Positions 48,041 to 59,038 of a DNA stretch of 64,000 nucleotides are shown here, piece by piece (position 1 is the first letter of the stretch; every line of letters starts with the position of its first letter). Under the pieces are notes generated by a model. That model made no database searches, was not told the origin of the DNA, and saw nothing but the letters and a program-made list of their open reading frames with translations. The DNA comes from Pseudoneurospora amorphoporcata (Eukaryota; Ascomycota; Sordariomycetes; Sordariales; Sordariaceae). Location: contig MU859093.1 of assembly GCA_033297205.1 (NCBI GenBank), positions 1-64,000 on the forward strand. Reading direction: 5' to 3'. A program made the position numbers and the translations under genes.

Positions 48041-49099
48041 GGTCCACAGATGGAGACGGTCGCCATGATGCCTCGGCGCTACATCATCGTATCAAGATCG
48101 CTCGTGATGGCTGCTCGGTTTGGCGAGCCCGAGGAGAAAATGAAAACGAGGTCGGTTGTCGCTGGCATCGCGTATAAATGTCCATTGGCCCCTACATCGT
48201 TTGGATGTGTTGTCGGAGTGTTGATGTGTCTTCCTGCGAGGTTGTTGTCCTTATCAGATCTGATAAAACTTGAGGAAACATGGACGAAAAGCTGGGGAAC
48301 CGGGGACTTTTTAAGGTATCGACGCAATCGTGGGGGCGGAAACGCAACCCCAAAGTCGCAAGACCCGATCTGATTGGGGCGTTGAGGTCCCCTGTGGCCC
48401 TGGAAAAAGATGCCGTCTGCAAACGCGACGGAGCAACAGACACTGCCGTGTCGCAATGATGGGCTGCTCCAAATTAATTGGGGAACTGCCGAGGTTATCG
48501 TCCATCACGGCTTGCCTTCGGCTTCTTTTCCTGGGGAGGGGGAAAGACCTTTGAAAAGTTCCTGGTGGTTCCATGCTTTCTTCCATTCCACTTTCCCACC
48601 CGGACTGGATTTCCTTGTGAGGTTGCCCCGTCGAGACCGCCAAAACAAAAAACAGTCCCACCGCCAGCCTCGGCATGGACGGTCTGAAATAATCGTTGTA
48701 AAACTACCCGGCCGCCCCCCCCCTTCTAGCGCCCGTCCGTCCATGCCTGTCGTGTGGTCACCGATTTCCTCCCCTGTGTCCAAGTGTGTGTTGGTGCCAT
48801 TGGATCGCCTATCCTTCCTCGTCTTGCCTTTCACTTTTGATATTGTAAAAAGCCCATCTTTAGTTCTTGTTCACTTTTGGACAATTGCGCTATCGCATAC
48901 ATATCTGCACAAGTTACCTTTACTGTTACCTTTACACTGGTCCTGCCGTCCTACACACCATTAACATTAAGCGGGCATCTTAAGCCAGCGATTGCGCCAA
49001 CCAACCGGGGAGCGACCCTTTCCGTCTGAACCACTCCCACTCGAGCGCATACCTCGAACTCCCGCCCCGAGCGTCTAGATATCAAAGTAATAGTCAACA

Positions 49100-50305
49100 A
49101 TGGCAGGACAGTCGAAGCCCGTCCAATTGGGCCCCTGGGGAAAGGCCACGGCCGGCGCTGCTGGTGCTTGTTTCGCCAACGTGCTGGTATACCCACTTGA
49201 TCTGTGTGTACACCCTTCCTTCTTTGCGCTCTTTCAACCAGCAGACACTGACTTTGTGAGAACCACAGCATCAAGACAAAACTCCAAGTCCAAGTCAAGA
49301 AGACGGTCGACGTTGAAAAGCAAGAGGCTGCGGCCGGCAGTGAACCTCACTACAAGGGAACATGGGACGCCATCACCAAGATCAAGGATGCCGAGGGTGT
49401 CGCGGGTCTTTATGCCGGCATGAGCGGTGCGCTGCTGGGTGTCACCTCGAGCAACTTCGCCTACTTCTACTGGTATTCGATCGTCCGCACACTATATTTC
49501 AAGTACCAACAATCGGATGCCCACCCCTCGACCGCCGCTGAGTTGTCCCTTGGCGCCGTTGCCGGTGCGCTCGGTCAGCTTTTCACCATCCCAATCGCGG
49601 TCGTCACCACCCGCCAGCAAACACAGAGCAAGGAGGACAGGAAGGGCATGATCGAGACCGCCCGGGAGGTTGTCGAGAGCGATGATGGCATCACCGGACT
49701 TTGGAGAGGCATGAAGGCTAGCTTGGTGCTCGTTGTCAACCCGGCCATCACATACGGCGCGTACGAGAGGCTGAAGGATATTATTTTCCCTGGAAAAAAC
49801 ACCCTCAAGCCCTGGGAGGCTTTCCGTAAGTTTGAGTTCTTGAGGGTTCTGTGAGATGCTTCGCTAACAAGTCCCCTTTAGTTCTTGGCGCTTTGTCCAA
49901 GTCGATTGCTACCATCGTCACCCAGCCCCTCATCGTCGCAAAGGTCGGCCTGCAATCCAAGCCTCCCGCGGCTCGTAACGGCAAGCCTTTTAAGAGCTTC
50001 GTTGAGGTCATGGAGTTCATTGTCAAGAACGAGGGCGCTTTGAGTCTGTTCAAGGGTATCGGACCCCAGCTTCTCAAGGGCTTCCTGGTACAAGGCATCT
50101 TGATGATGACCAAGGAGCGGTACGTTGCGCAAACTCTCCACGATATTTGCCTGGACGACGAAATACTGATATGTTGCATCATAGTGTCGAGCTCATGTTC
50201 ATCCTCTTTATGCGCTTCCTTTCGAAGCTCCGGTCGCAGCAGCTTGGCAAGGCCGCTGCTTTGGCTGCCGCGGCAAAGGTTGCGTCCCCCGTTATCGCCA
50301 AGTAA
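49100..50305 (+). CDS. ant1: Peroxisomal adenine nucleotide carrier (Ant1/PMP47-like)
   Basis: Four exons, 49100-49203, 49269-49825, 49882-50119 and 50185-50305, give 339 residues. It is a mitochondrial-carrier-family protein with three repeats. The signature motif P-x-[DE]-x-x-[KR] is seen as PLDLIK at the first exon junction, as PIAVVTTR in repeat 2 (degenerate, as in PMP47) and as PLIVAK in repeat 3. Segments such as GLYAGMSGALLGVTSSNFAY and WRGMKASLVLVVNPAITYGA match peroxisomal carriers of the Candida PMP47 / yeast Ant1 group, which import ATP into peroxisomes in exchange for AMP for activation of fatty acids. The tail is short and Ala/Lys-rich (AAALAAAAKVASPVIAK). The first donor is GTGTGT, the others GTAAGT and GTACGT. 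Substrate and location are inferred from the family. Confidence 0.9.
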
Positions 50306-50838
50306 ACGTTCCCCTGGATTTTTTTTGGACAACAAAAGCCCGTTTTATGACTTTAACGTTCTGCTTGTACTGTATTGCTGCTGCATTTGATGGCGGTCAT
50401 GTTTGGAGAATCATACTCACATTTCGGTGATCTGCTGATACTTGGATTTTCATCTTTCAGCCGGACCTGGTTTATATAGAGTGGATAGATATCCATTGGC
50501 TACAAGACCTTTATGAGTTCAGTTTTGTTCATTGTCGACAGTGCTGGTGATTTCGTTGTCCAGCGCAGAGTTGAATTGAAGCTGAGAGCCGAGTTGTTGC
50601 GCCAAGAGAATCATTAGTCTAGACGGCTCCACCAAACACACCTGGAAGTTGCAGTGACAAACCAAGCTGTTAGTTGGGGCGCACCCATTCTCCAGCCACG
50701 CACCAGCCACTCCCACCAAATTAGGGCAGTGGAAATTTCTCCCACATTTGGCGCAGGAAATAAACTCGCTTGTCTGACCTTGCAACCCCAGCAGCCTCCG
50801 AACATCGTCTGTTTGTTTGACGCCGGAAATCAGTCGCA
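50306..50838. other. Intergenic region between the carrier gene and rpl29
   Basis: The 533 bp contain the 3' flank of the carrier gene and the ribosomal protein gene promoter. No TATA box or other site could be assigned. Confidence 0.4.
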
Positions 50839-51274
50839 ATGGCCAGTATGTTGCGCCCTCGCTGTCAGAATATCGTCATGTCGAAATAATGGAATACTGA
50901 TCATTTTCAACAGAGTCCAAGAACTCGTCTCAGCACAACCAGTCGCGGAAGGCTCACCGCAACGGGTACGACCGCCCCAGCATCACCACTTGAAGATTCG
51001 AGGCGATGGAGATGATGGATACCCGAAATGAGCCCAAAGTGCTGACGAATTTCTCTTGGCGACAACAGTATCAAGAAGCCCAAGACTTCCAGATACCCTT
51101 CCCTCAAGGGCACTGACCCCAAGTTCCGCCGCAACCATCGTCATGCTCTCCACGGCACCGCCAAGGCTCTGGTACGCCTCGACCCCCGATTCGCGACAAA
51201 AACTACGAGAGAGCGTGTTTCGCTAACACATTCTACAGAAGGAGTTCAAGGAGGGCAAGCGCGAGACTGCTTAG
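50839..51274 (+). CDS. rpl29: 60S ribosomal protein L29 (eL29)
   Basis: Four exons, 50839-50845, 50914-50965, 51069-51171 and 51239-51274, give 65 residues, the usual fungal length. The joined protein starts MAKSKNSSQHNQSRKAHRNG, continues KKPKTSRYPSLKGTDPKF and RRNHRHALHGTAKAL, and ends KEFKEGKRETA. This is unmistakably eL29, a small, highly basic component of the large ribosomal subunit. The first coding exon is only 7 nt (ATG, one Ala codon and one base), and the three introns (68, 103 and 67 nt) are longer in total than the coding sequence. Such early introns are common in fungal ribosomal protein genes and often enhance expression. Confidence 0.93.
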
Positions 51275-53307
51275 ATTTCCTCTACCCAACACCTGTTGCG
51301 GGGCGTCAATGAAATACCATTCTGAATGACGAAATATTCATTCGGGACAGACAACAAGTTGACCATACTACGGCGTACATGGTGAAACTGTGATGTTCAA
51401 GGGTTTGCGATTTACTTTCTAGGTATTCAAGTCACGTCAGGATTGCTCTTTTTTTCCCCGCCTTCCTCGAAGAGGGGCAGACAACAAACAAGTCCTCCAC
51501 CTCGACCTTGATGACCGAGCGATGCGCGCGCGATATCCGATCTCTTCCAGCCAGCACCACCTGGTACCACACCACACTATGCCCCGAAGCAACCCAGGAC
51601 CGACCGCCATACCTTTCTCTGCCCTTTCTGACAGAATTCCCCCTCCTCCTGGATCCCATTTCCGAGGTACCTTTGGACCCTGGACCTTTCCCCTCTTTTG
51701 GACCATTGCCCCGGGGGACCGAACGGCATTAGTGTGTACAACATTGGGCTCATATACCTACGCCTCTCTGTTGAAGGATTTCATCGTGCCAAGAAGAAAA
51801 CTCTGCCATACTATTACCAAACACTTTGGTTCTCTTGTACTCTAGGGACCTTCGTGCATGAAAGTACGGCGACATCCCATAGTTTTACCCCTCCTGTGGC
51901 TTTTCCGGTCCCCCTGCCTCCGTGGAATCCTGGATCCAGCGGTCTGCCATCTGCCTGAAGATGTCATTTGCGTACTTGTCCCGGATCAGTAAATGCTTTG
52001 CGCGCTTGGTCTTACCAATGCATTGCCTTAATCTAGAAAAAAAAGGGAAGAAATACAAGACATGTTCAATATATCTGGTTTTTCCAAGGCAATGGTGACT
52101 GGATGGTGATCATGTAAATCTCAGCGTAGACGGAAAACAGAGAACTGATGACAGGAGAAGCCTCCAAATCATTTGTTGCTCATAAGTACAAGCCCATGTG
52201 TCGACCTACTGATGCACAGCATCAATGATGGACTGTTAACGATCTGACACTTCGCCAGACGATCAGTCTGAATATTCGACACTTCTGAACAAGCATCACT
52301 CTGAGCTCGAACAATCCACAACCTCGCGCAATCATCATTCAGTTTTTGTTCACGACATCAACAACCTACCTTTTCGAGCCGTTCGGCACCGTCTCAGCAG
52401 ACGATCGAGAACGCATATCTACCGATATCAGTGCTAAGGCTCTTTGTAGGCTGCCGGAAACTCTATCACGCTTTGCTACGACGGAGTTTCATGATGCGAT
52501 GGTATTTGAGGCTGCCTTAGCGGACACTGCTCTGATAGCAACCCTTGCTCCTTTGCTAACCTACTGAGAAACATGTAGATAGAACGATCAAAGCCCTTTC
52601 AGCTAATCCCTTGGGTTTTGTTTCTTGAAGAATGGACAGTGAACGTGGTAAGCCTCCCGAAAGACGGTGGTGTAGCTGGTGATGGCGCTAACAACCCTAA
52701 CCCATCGAGTTACACCAAAGTAAACAAAGAAAAGGGGCGAGCCCCACAGACTTGCACTTCTCTGCTTTGGAAGATTTGCCAAAGTCATCAGTGGATTTCT
52801 TCTTTGATGAGCTAACGGGAGCTATGGTGAGGTTAGGGATGCACTATGATATGTGAACATTGATGCTTGAGCCATGGCAGAAAAGCGTCTGTTTTTTTTT
52901 TTTTTTGGGTTTTTTTTTTTTTGAACGTGTTCGTCCCTTCCCAAGCGTCAATCTAGCATGCGCCGAGCCATCCCTGATGGGAAAGAGCATCCCAAGACGG
53001 GTGGAAGGTGCATCTCACCCCCATTCCGGTTTCTGTATCTCATTCCTCTTCCTTCAAACCATGCCGCAATCAACCATTTCCCCAGCCATCAAGAACCAAG
53101 CCTTTTTTCCGTCCCCGTCTACCAACCGCACTTCCGATTCAAGATGCTCGCTTCAAGCGCGGCGCGCGCTCACGACCTTGAACCACCCAACACACAAGCC
53201 ATCCTCTCCTGGTCTTCCCGACGAGTAAAGCCGGAGATCTTCCACGACCCTCGGCCTCTCCTGATGACTGACGGTACAGAATCCAGCGATTGGAAATCCC
53301 ATGGCGG
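51275..53307. other. Intergenic region of 2.0 kb
   Basis: No gene could be supported. A pair of T tracts (T15 and T13 separated by GGG) lies at 52892-52922. Confidence 0.45.
52892..52922. repeat. Paired poly-T tracts
   Basis: T15, GGG and about T13 run together in intergenic DNA. Confidence 0.8.
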
Positions 53308-54225
53308 TTAGGACCATGTGCAAAGCCCCAGTGTTCCCTCCATAGTCTCAGCTTCCCCAGCTTCGAGTTGCTCTCCAGCTCTCGAGCCATGCTCGCCGAC
53401 ACCATCGTCTAGTCCTTCCCGATCGAGTTTCATGCCATCACCATCACCATGCCCAGCATCGTCCCCAAGTTCTCGATCCATGCCCATGTCCACGTCCACG
53501 TCTTGATTCAAACCGATTTCGCTCTCACTCTTGTTCCTTATCTTCTCCTGCCCCGACTCGAAACCCTCTGATCCAACGTAACCTTCCAACGCCTTCAACG
53601 CTCTCTTCGCCCTCTTCAACACCTTCCTTACTTCCTTCTCTACCTGCTGGCTCGGCAAAATCGGAAGAGTAAGCACGGGCGCTATAGCTGTCAAAGGCTT
53701 GAAGATCAAGGCGTGGGCCTCGTCTCTAATGACTTGAACGGCTTTGCGCTTTTGGGTTTGAGCTTGTATGTATCGAGAAGCGGAGGGGACGGGGGGCACT
53801 GGGGATGGAGAAGGCGCGAGAATGCCCCTGCTCTCTGAGACGACCAAGTTGTCATCAACGACAATGAACCTGGAGCTGGAAAGCTCTGGCTCGCAAAGCG
53901 ACTGCACGAGGGCGTAATATCTTGCTATCAACCCGTTGAGCAAAGCGTTGTAAAGCTTGGTGAGGATTTTCTTGGTTTTGGGTTTGGGTTTGGACTTGCG
54001 GTGGTAATGGGGGTTGACTATCCAGGCCGTCTGGTGGGATGTCTTGGATTTGTGCACATGGGCTTGAGGAGCCGGTAGAGCAATTCGAACGCTTTTTGGT
54101 TCGCGTGGCGTCCATGATGTTGGACTGGGAGAGGTCGAGATGAGAGGATGTTGCTTGTTGGGAGTCGCGGGGGGTGTTGGAGGTAGGAGGGTGAGGTCAA
54201 GGGGAGGTGGTCGCGGGCAGGACAT
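53308..54225 (-). CDS. Uncharacterised protein (orphan cluster member 1)
   Basis: A single exon encodes 305 residues, and the family is not recognised. The first ~60 residues are Pro/Thr/Ser-rich. A basic patch (HYHRKSKPKPKTKK) precedes a helix LTKLYNALLNGLIARYYALV. A second helical region lies near residues 165-225 (KRKAVQVIRDEAHALIFKPL and VEKEVRKVLKRAKRALKALE). The last 80 residues are acidic and Gly-rich (MGMDRELGDDAGHGDGDG). The ATG context is CACCATGTC. No signal peptide or membrane span is seen. Together with the next three genes it forms a run of similarly built, unrecognised proteins: disordered N-terminus, central helices and charged tail. This frame is clearly longer than competing frames, but expression is unproven. 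Confidence 0.65.
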   Translation of the reverse strand: MSCPRPPPLDLTLLPPTPPATPNKQHPLISTSPSPTSWTPREPKSVRIALPAPQAHVHKSKTSHQTAWIVNPHYHRKSKPKPKTKKILTKLYNALLNGLIARYYALVQSLCEPELSSSRFIVVDDNLVVSESRGILAPSPSPVPPVPSASRYIQAQTQKRKAVQVIRDEAHALIFKPLTAIAPVLTLPILPSQQVEKEVRKVLKRAKRALKALEGYVGSEGFESGQEKIRNKSESEIGLNQDVDVDMGMDRELGDDAGHGDGDGMKLDREGLDDGVGEHGSRAGEQLEAGEAETMEGTLGLCTWS

Positions 54226-55453
54226 GGTGGTGATGGGCTATATCAGGTCAAGGTGTCTGTAGCGGTGTCAGCTTTATGTCAGCGGATTGCTGTCTCTTGG
54301 TTGCTGCGATGATTTACCTACCTGCCTGTTGTTGCCGAGTCGCAAGGTGAGTGACGGTTCAGCTCAGTCTCAGATATCCAGCACGCTCGTTCACGGTTTC
54401 GAGGGTTCTGGTCCTGGCGTTTCTCTCATTGCTTCTCAAAATCTGACCAGGTGACGAGTTGCTTCCCAAATTCCAATTCCCCTCTGTTCAAAGGCGTTGA
54501 CAACCAGTGTTGCTTGTTGGTGTTCTGGACGCGGCTGGCTTTGAAGGTTAGTTGATGGAGAAGAATCAACAATACCTCGAGTGAATTTTATTCTTGGACT
54601 CAACGATTCTAAAAGGAATTTTCTGCGCCGTGGTGAGTGAAGCATCAAGCCTGAGTTAAGACGTTGGATCAAACGCTGACGATGTTGAGACGACAGTCTT
54701 GAGATGGAGACGTTCTACTTCGGACTTTTGGACAACCGCAACTACCTCGGATGACTGGGCAAACCATTGATCCATCTCAAAAGAATGTAGGACCTGATTG
54801 AAGTGAATGGAACACACTCCATCCAGAAGGGAGAGGGAGTAGTTCAGCAGGGGTGAAGAAGAAGCAGCCCAGCGCGACCTTTTTGCGACCACCAATATTC
54901 CAACCAAAACCCCAGATTTGACACCCTTTCAAGTTGGCAGAAGAAAGGGAAAAAGTCAATGGACATTGTTACGATATTTTGAATCAGCGTTGAATGCGAC
55001 TAAATCGCAAAAAGCTAAGTCCCCCTCTTAAGCTTGCAAAATGAACCTCAGCCCTCCAGTCAGCGACCTTCGAACAACTGTACCACGGGATACCACGCAC
55101 CCGGCAATGTTTCCATCAACGGGACATGGAACCACTGCGCTATAAAGGGAGTAAGGGCCCGCGTTGTGGTAGAGGGGTCAGATAAGGGACTTTATGAGGT
55201 GCCCTACAGGTCTACATGTGGTAAATGTCCTACGTCGGGTGAGGTACAGGCCACCTTTGGTTCGAGGAAGTGCTATTTTCATTTCTTACTATCTCTTGCC
55301 GGTCGCTCTTCTCTAACCTTCCAAATCCCACCTTCAGATCTCTCATCCACCTCGTAAGTCCAAGTGGCAGCGCACTCTGGCTTTCACTTACAACCCGCAA
55401 TCCCTCCGATCCAGTCACCTCTATTGATCCTTCTTCCCGTCCCCAGACGCCAT
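54226..55453. other. Intergenic region of 1.2 kb
   Basis: It is the upstream region of orphan member 1 and the downstream flank of orphan member 2. Nothing else is seen. Confidence 0.4.
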
Positions 55454-56629
55454 CTACTGCCTCCGACCCCACGAGTAATTCCAACTCCAACCCGCGCCCG
55501 GATCGCAAGGGTGCGCCCAAGGAAGATATGCCCTTGGGTCAACTCCTCCAGATTCCTCGCTCCAGATGCTTTCCTCGGGCTCCTTCATATTAACATTATC
55601 CTCCACACTCTCCTCGTCGACTTCTTCCTCATTGGCGTGGTCCTCCCTGACGGTCTCCGTTTCGTCCACGTCGTCCAGCTGCATCCCGTCATCACCGTCA
55701 TCTGGCTCCCTCTTCACAGGCCCCTGCTCCACCTTGGCCTCTGCTCGCAGAATCTCCTCCCAGTCCACCGGCTCGTCAAGCATATCCTCCTCCATTTCCC
55801 TGAACATGGCCTCGATTTGCTCGTCGGTGTATTCGGGCCACTCGATGCCCTGGAACTGGGCGCTCATGTCCATGTTCAAGTCCATGTCCATGGCAGGACC
55901 CACGGCTACATCCTGAGCATGGACACTCTGCTCCCCTCCCCTCTCCCTCTCACGACCCCTTTCCTTTCCCTCCCCCTTCCTCTTACTATTGCCCCGCAAG
56001 CTCACATGCACCTTCCCCAAAGGCTGCAACGGCTGCCTCAACCGCCCACTCCAAATCCTATGATTCACCTCCACCTGCAGCTCCGCCAAGTCCCTAAAAC
56101 AGCAATCCAGCTGTTGCTTCAGCAACTTCTTCCTCTCTTCGTCAAACAGATCCTCGAACCGCTCAAACACGGCGCCTCTCATGACTTCCAGTTCATGAGC
56201 GTGAAGTTCTAGTTGGTTTTTGATGTCTTGGATTCTTTCCGCGTCTTGAGTCGCGGCCGTGGCAGCGGCAACTGCTTGTTCGTAGACGTTGACGGGACCT
56301 GCGGAGCGTAAATGTGGGACAGAGGGAAGTGTTGGAATAATTGGTACGGGAACGTCCTTCACTCGTTCCTGTAGGTCCCGGCAGATCTTGGAGATGGAGA
56401 CAAGGTCGCGGGGGAGGTTGTGGCGGAGACGGCGGAGGCGGAGGTGGGAGAGGGTGAGGACGCTGGGATGGAGTTGGGGACGCTGGATGGGGATGAAGTC
56501 CGGGGCAGCTTCCGGAGCGGCTTCCGAGGAGGGTTCTTCGCGCTTGATACGGGGTTCTGGGCTGAGGAGTCGGGGGGTGTTGGCGAGAGAGGCAAGGGGG
56601 GAGAGTGTAGGGGATGTGAGGTCGTTCAT
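55454..56629 (-). CDS. Uncharacterised coiled-coil protein (orphan cluster member 2)
   Basis: A single exon encodes 391 residues, and the family is not recognised. The N-terminus is Ser/Pro-rich and starts MNDLTSPTLSPLASLANTPR. Residues ~120-195 are strongly helical (QDIKNQLELHAHELEVMRGA, FERFEDLFDEERKKLLKQQL, DLAELQVEVNHRIW), which suggests a coiled coil. A basic cluster (NSKRKGEGKERGRERER, ~210-226) is a possible nuclear localisation signal. The second half is highly acidic (EEDMLDEPVDWEEILRAEA, DDGDDGMQLDDVDETE) and ends in a Trp-rich tail (GWSWNYSW). Such acidic regions are seen in chromatin or transcription proteins, but no function can be assigned. Confidence 0.7.
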   Translation of the reverse strand: MNDLTSPTLSPLASLANTPRLLSPEPRIKREEPSSEAAPEAAPDFIPIQRPQLHPSVLTLSHLRLRRLRHNLPRDLVSISKICRDLQERVKDVPVPIIPTLPSVPHLRSAGPVNVYEQAVAAATAATQDAERIQDIKNQLELHAHELEVMRGAVFERFEDLFDEERKKLLKQQLDCCFRDLAELQVEVNHRIWSGRLRQPLQPLGKVHVSLRGNSKRKGEGKERGRERERGGEQSVHAQDVAVGPAMDMDLNMDMSAQFQGIEWPEYTDEQIEAMFREMEEDMLDEPVDWEEILRAEAKVEQGPVKREPDDGDDGMQLDDVDETETVREDHANEEEVDEESVEDNVNMKEPEESIWSEESGGVDPRAYLPWAHPCDPGAGWSWNYSWGRRQ

Positions 56630-57747
56630 CCTGTATGGATTTGGTTTGTTGTTAAGTGCCGAGACCTGTAGACTTAGGTGGGCTTTATCGTTGCGCCGGG
56701 GCTGATGAGCTTGTCTTGATGTTCGTGCCTACTCGCTTGGTGATGTGCTTTCGTACGCTTGTTCTGGATCGATGTCGACGGGGCCAATCTGGAACTGGAA
56801 AAAGCGAATACCAGAGGGAGTATATAAGCCCTGGGGAAATTTGAGATATCATTTTCGCGGCCATAACGAGTACAGGCCGCCGCCTATCGTGACGAGAAAT
56901 CATGGTGGTGAAGCTGTCGAAGTCGGTCGCAGTGAATTGAGCAGCGTACTGTACAAAGTGGACATAAGGGCATTATGGAGAAAACAGTGATCCACAGCGT
57001 CTGTTTGGTACAAAGGGAACAACAACAAAGCAAGTGTTTGTCCAGAACAGCCGTGGTGTTGACGTGAATATCACTTTCTAAAGGATGATAGCTCATGGAA
57101 TTGGACATATCGACTCCCCGACACTTACTGGCTTCCCTATGATGAGTATCCATCGAACCGGATGGATGGCAAGTGCTCTAGCATGTGCGTCGACAGCTAC
57201 CGAAGCTCCGTTTGAAGACGCTTCTTCCGTCTTGTTGGCGGTTTGCTGTCTCACGGACAGATATTGATAGGTAACTCGGATGAAGCTCATCAGATGAATG
57301 GCGTGTTCAAGTCCAAGCTTCCAGCATCCGAGACAACGAAGAGGATTCCGTGCAGTGCCACGGGGCCGGTGAACAATAGAGCGCGGTTGACAACCTCATT
57401 GTTTAGGACTGCTCGGATCAAAGGGCGGCATACATCGGCAACCGACGAGAGCTTGATACAATGGCTTCGTTGTCAACGAACCGTCTTAACGATCAGAAAT
57501 GCTGCCGTTTTGTACGACGTAAATTCAAGGTATAAATCCCACGATGTCTAACTGTCCCCTTCAGGGAGTTTTCTGGTAGCAATCATCCCCTTTTTCTGTT
57601 GCGGTAGCGGTTTTTTCTGTCTTTTCTTACTTTAATCTTCATTTGTCGTTTCCAAGCCCAAGGACTCTCTCTGGCAGTCACCCTAAAATCTCCTTGACGG
57701 TCGTTCAATATACTTGCCGCAGGTCGGAAAAAACTATCGAAAAAAAC
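56630..57747. other. Divergent intergenic region between orphan members 2 and 3
   Basis: The 1.1 kb separate two divergently transcribed genes. A TATATAAG motif at 56820-56827 is close to member 2 but sits on the strand facing member 3. No other feature is seen. Confidence 0.35.
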
Positions 57748-58377
57748 ATGAAGCACGATAATCCCCTTCCAATCCCAGAGGTCGCGCACCCCTCGGGCTC
57801 TAGCCAGTCCAGTCCCCAAGACCCCTCCTCTCTCTCAACTCCCCAGGGCACCACCACCTCCGACCCCGATCCTGATATGGTAATACCCGAACAGGACCTC
57901 GCCTCTATCAAAGCCCGCGTAAAGGAGTATATCCACCGGCACACCCACCAATTCCATGACGTCTACCACTCCTCCACCCTCTCCTCTCAGTCAGGCGAAG
58001 GTAGAGGAGAGTTACACCAAACAGTCCAGATGCTCAAACGAGCTCAGAGAATCAACTCCGACCTCTGGTTCGTGCAACGGTCGCTAACCGACAAAAAGGG
58101 GATTACCAGAACCCAGCTGAATACGCAGCTCTTGCCTAAGCTTGAGGAGTGTCGAAAGGAGTTGGATGCGTTGGCGTTGAATGGGTTGAAGAGACAAATC
58201 ACCGGTAGTAGAGGTAGCAAAAGGGAAAGGGGGGAAGTAGACCGGGAGGTAACCAAGAGCAAGAGGGAAGCTACCTCTAAAAGGGAAGCTAGTCCGACGA
58301 AGCAGAAGCAGCAGCAAGCCTGGAACAAGGCTAAATCGTTGGCTTCGAGGCTGATGAGAAGTTTGTTTTCCGTTTAA
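57748..58377 (+). CDS. Uncharacterised helical protein (orphan cluster member 3)
   Basis: A single exon encodes 209 residues from the first ATG (AACATGAAG). The family is not recognised. The first 45 residues are Pro/Ser/Thr-rich and disordered. Residues ~48-150 are helical and charged (DLASIKARVKEYIHRHTHQF, MLKRAQRINSDLWFVQRSL, LLPKLEECRKELDALALNGL). The tail is very basic with repeated KRE units (SKREATSKREASPTKQKQQQ) and ends in KSLASRLMRSLFSV. A nuclear or nucleic-acid-associated role would fit the composition, but this is inference. The reading frame is open for 35 codons upstream without an ATG. Confidence 0.65.
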   Translation: MKHDNPLPIPEVAHPSGSSQSSPQDPSSLSTPQGTTTSDPDPDMVIPEQDLASIKARVKEYIHRHTHQFHDVYHSSTLSSQSGEGRGELHQTVQMLKRAQRINSDLWFVQRSLTDKKGITRTQLNTQLLPKLEECRKELDALALNGLKRQITGSRGSKRERGEVDREVTKSKREATSKREASPTKQKQQQAWNKAKSLASRLMRSLFSV

Positions 58378-59038
58378 CTTTTCGGAGGCCGGCTGCGGTT
58401 TTGAAGGTGAGGAGGTGAGAAGTGAAGGTCGGGGGAGGGGTGCAATCAAAAATCTTAGTTGACTGGTTGGTTTTGAATAATTTCAATCTGAGTGTTTCCA
58501 TCTTGACCCGGAAAGCAGCAGCAGCTCTTGGTGTGTCTGTTAATTTCCACTTGGGATAGGAACTAAGGTAGATTGCTGACAGGAGTGATGCATGGCTGAT
58601 GGCTGGTGGCTCCGGCAAAGACTCGCCCCCCCTCCCCCCCCCAACCCACCAACGGTCACGTCTTCAACTTCCAAGAGTCGCATTTCCAGTACATTTGACG
58701 CACCTCTAGCACTGCATATGCTCGAATTCTTTCCCATACCCTAAACCCTAAGGCACCTAACCCATAGATTATGTCAGTCGGGCACTCGAACCTGAGAAAA
58801 AATCATGCTGGAAGTCTTTGCGATGGGCTCTTTCCCTGACGCATTTCCATACGCCGTCAACCGGATTACTTCCTGTCATTGATGCCACAAAACTATCCAA
58901 GACACAGGCTGCTCTTTCTGCACTCCATCAGCGAACAACAAGTGTTAAGGTGCTAATATGGCGGGAATGATGGTGGGAAACCGAAGAATTCATGTACTGC
59001 ATCCCCCTATCAGATTGGTTCAGTCAACACCATCGAAC
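58378..59038. other. Intergenic region of 0.66 kb
   Basis: It contains a C-rich run at 58626-58640 and two CCCTAAA-type units at 58740-58750 that resemble a telomere repeat by chance. Nothing else is seen. Confidence 0.4.

Larger units (their letters stand above)
45588..49099. other. Gene-poor interval of 3.5 kb with coding relics
   Basis: It holds the palB promoter, two coding-like fragments on the minus strand (45805-46370 and 47611-48040), and a C-rich leader before the carrier gene. No intact gene could be modelled. Confidence 0.45.

Noticed and set aside
58739..58750. Interstitial telomere repeat (CCCTAAACCCTA)
   Set aside because: Only about two units occur. Similar single units appear near 52690 and 60848, as expected by chance.
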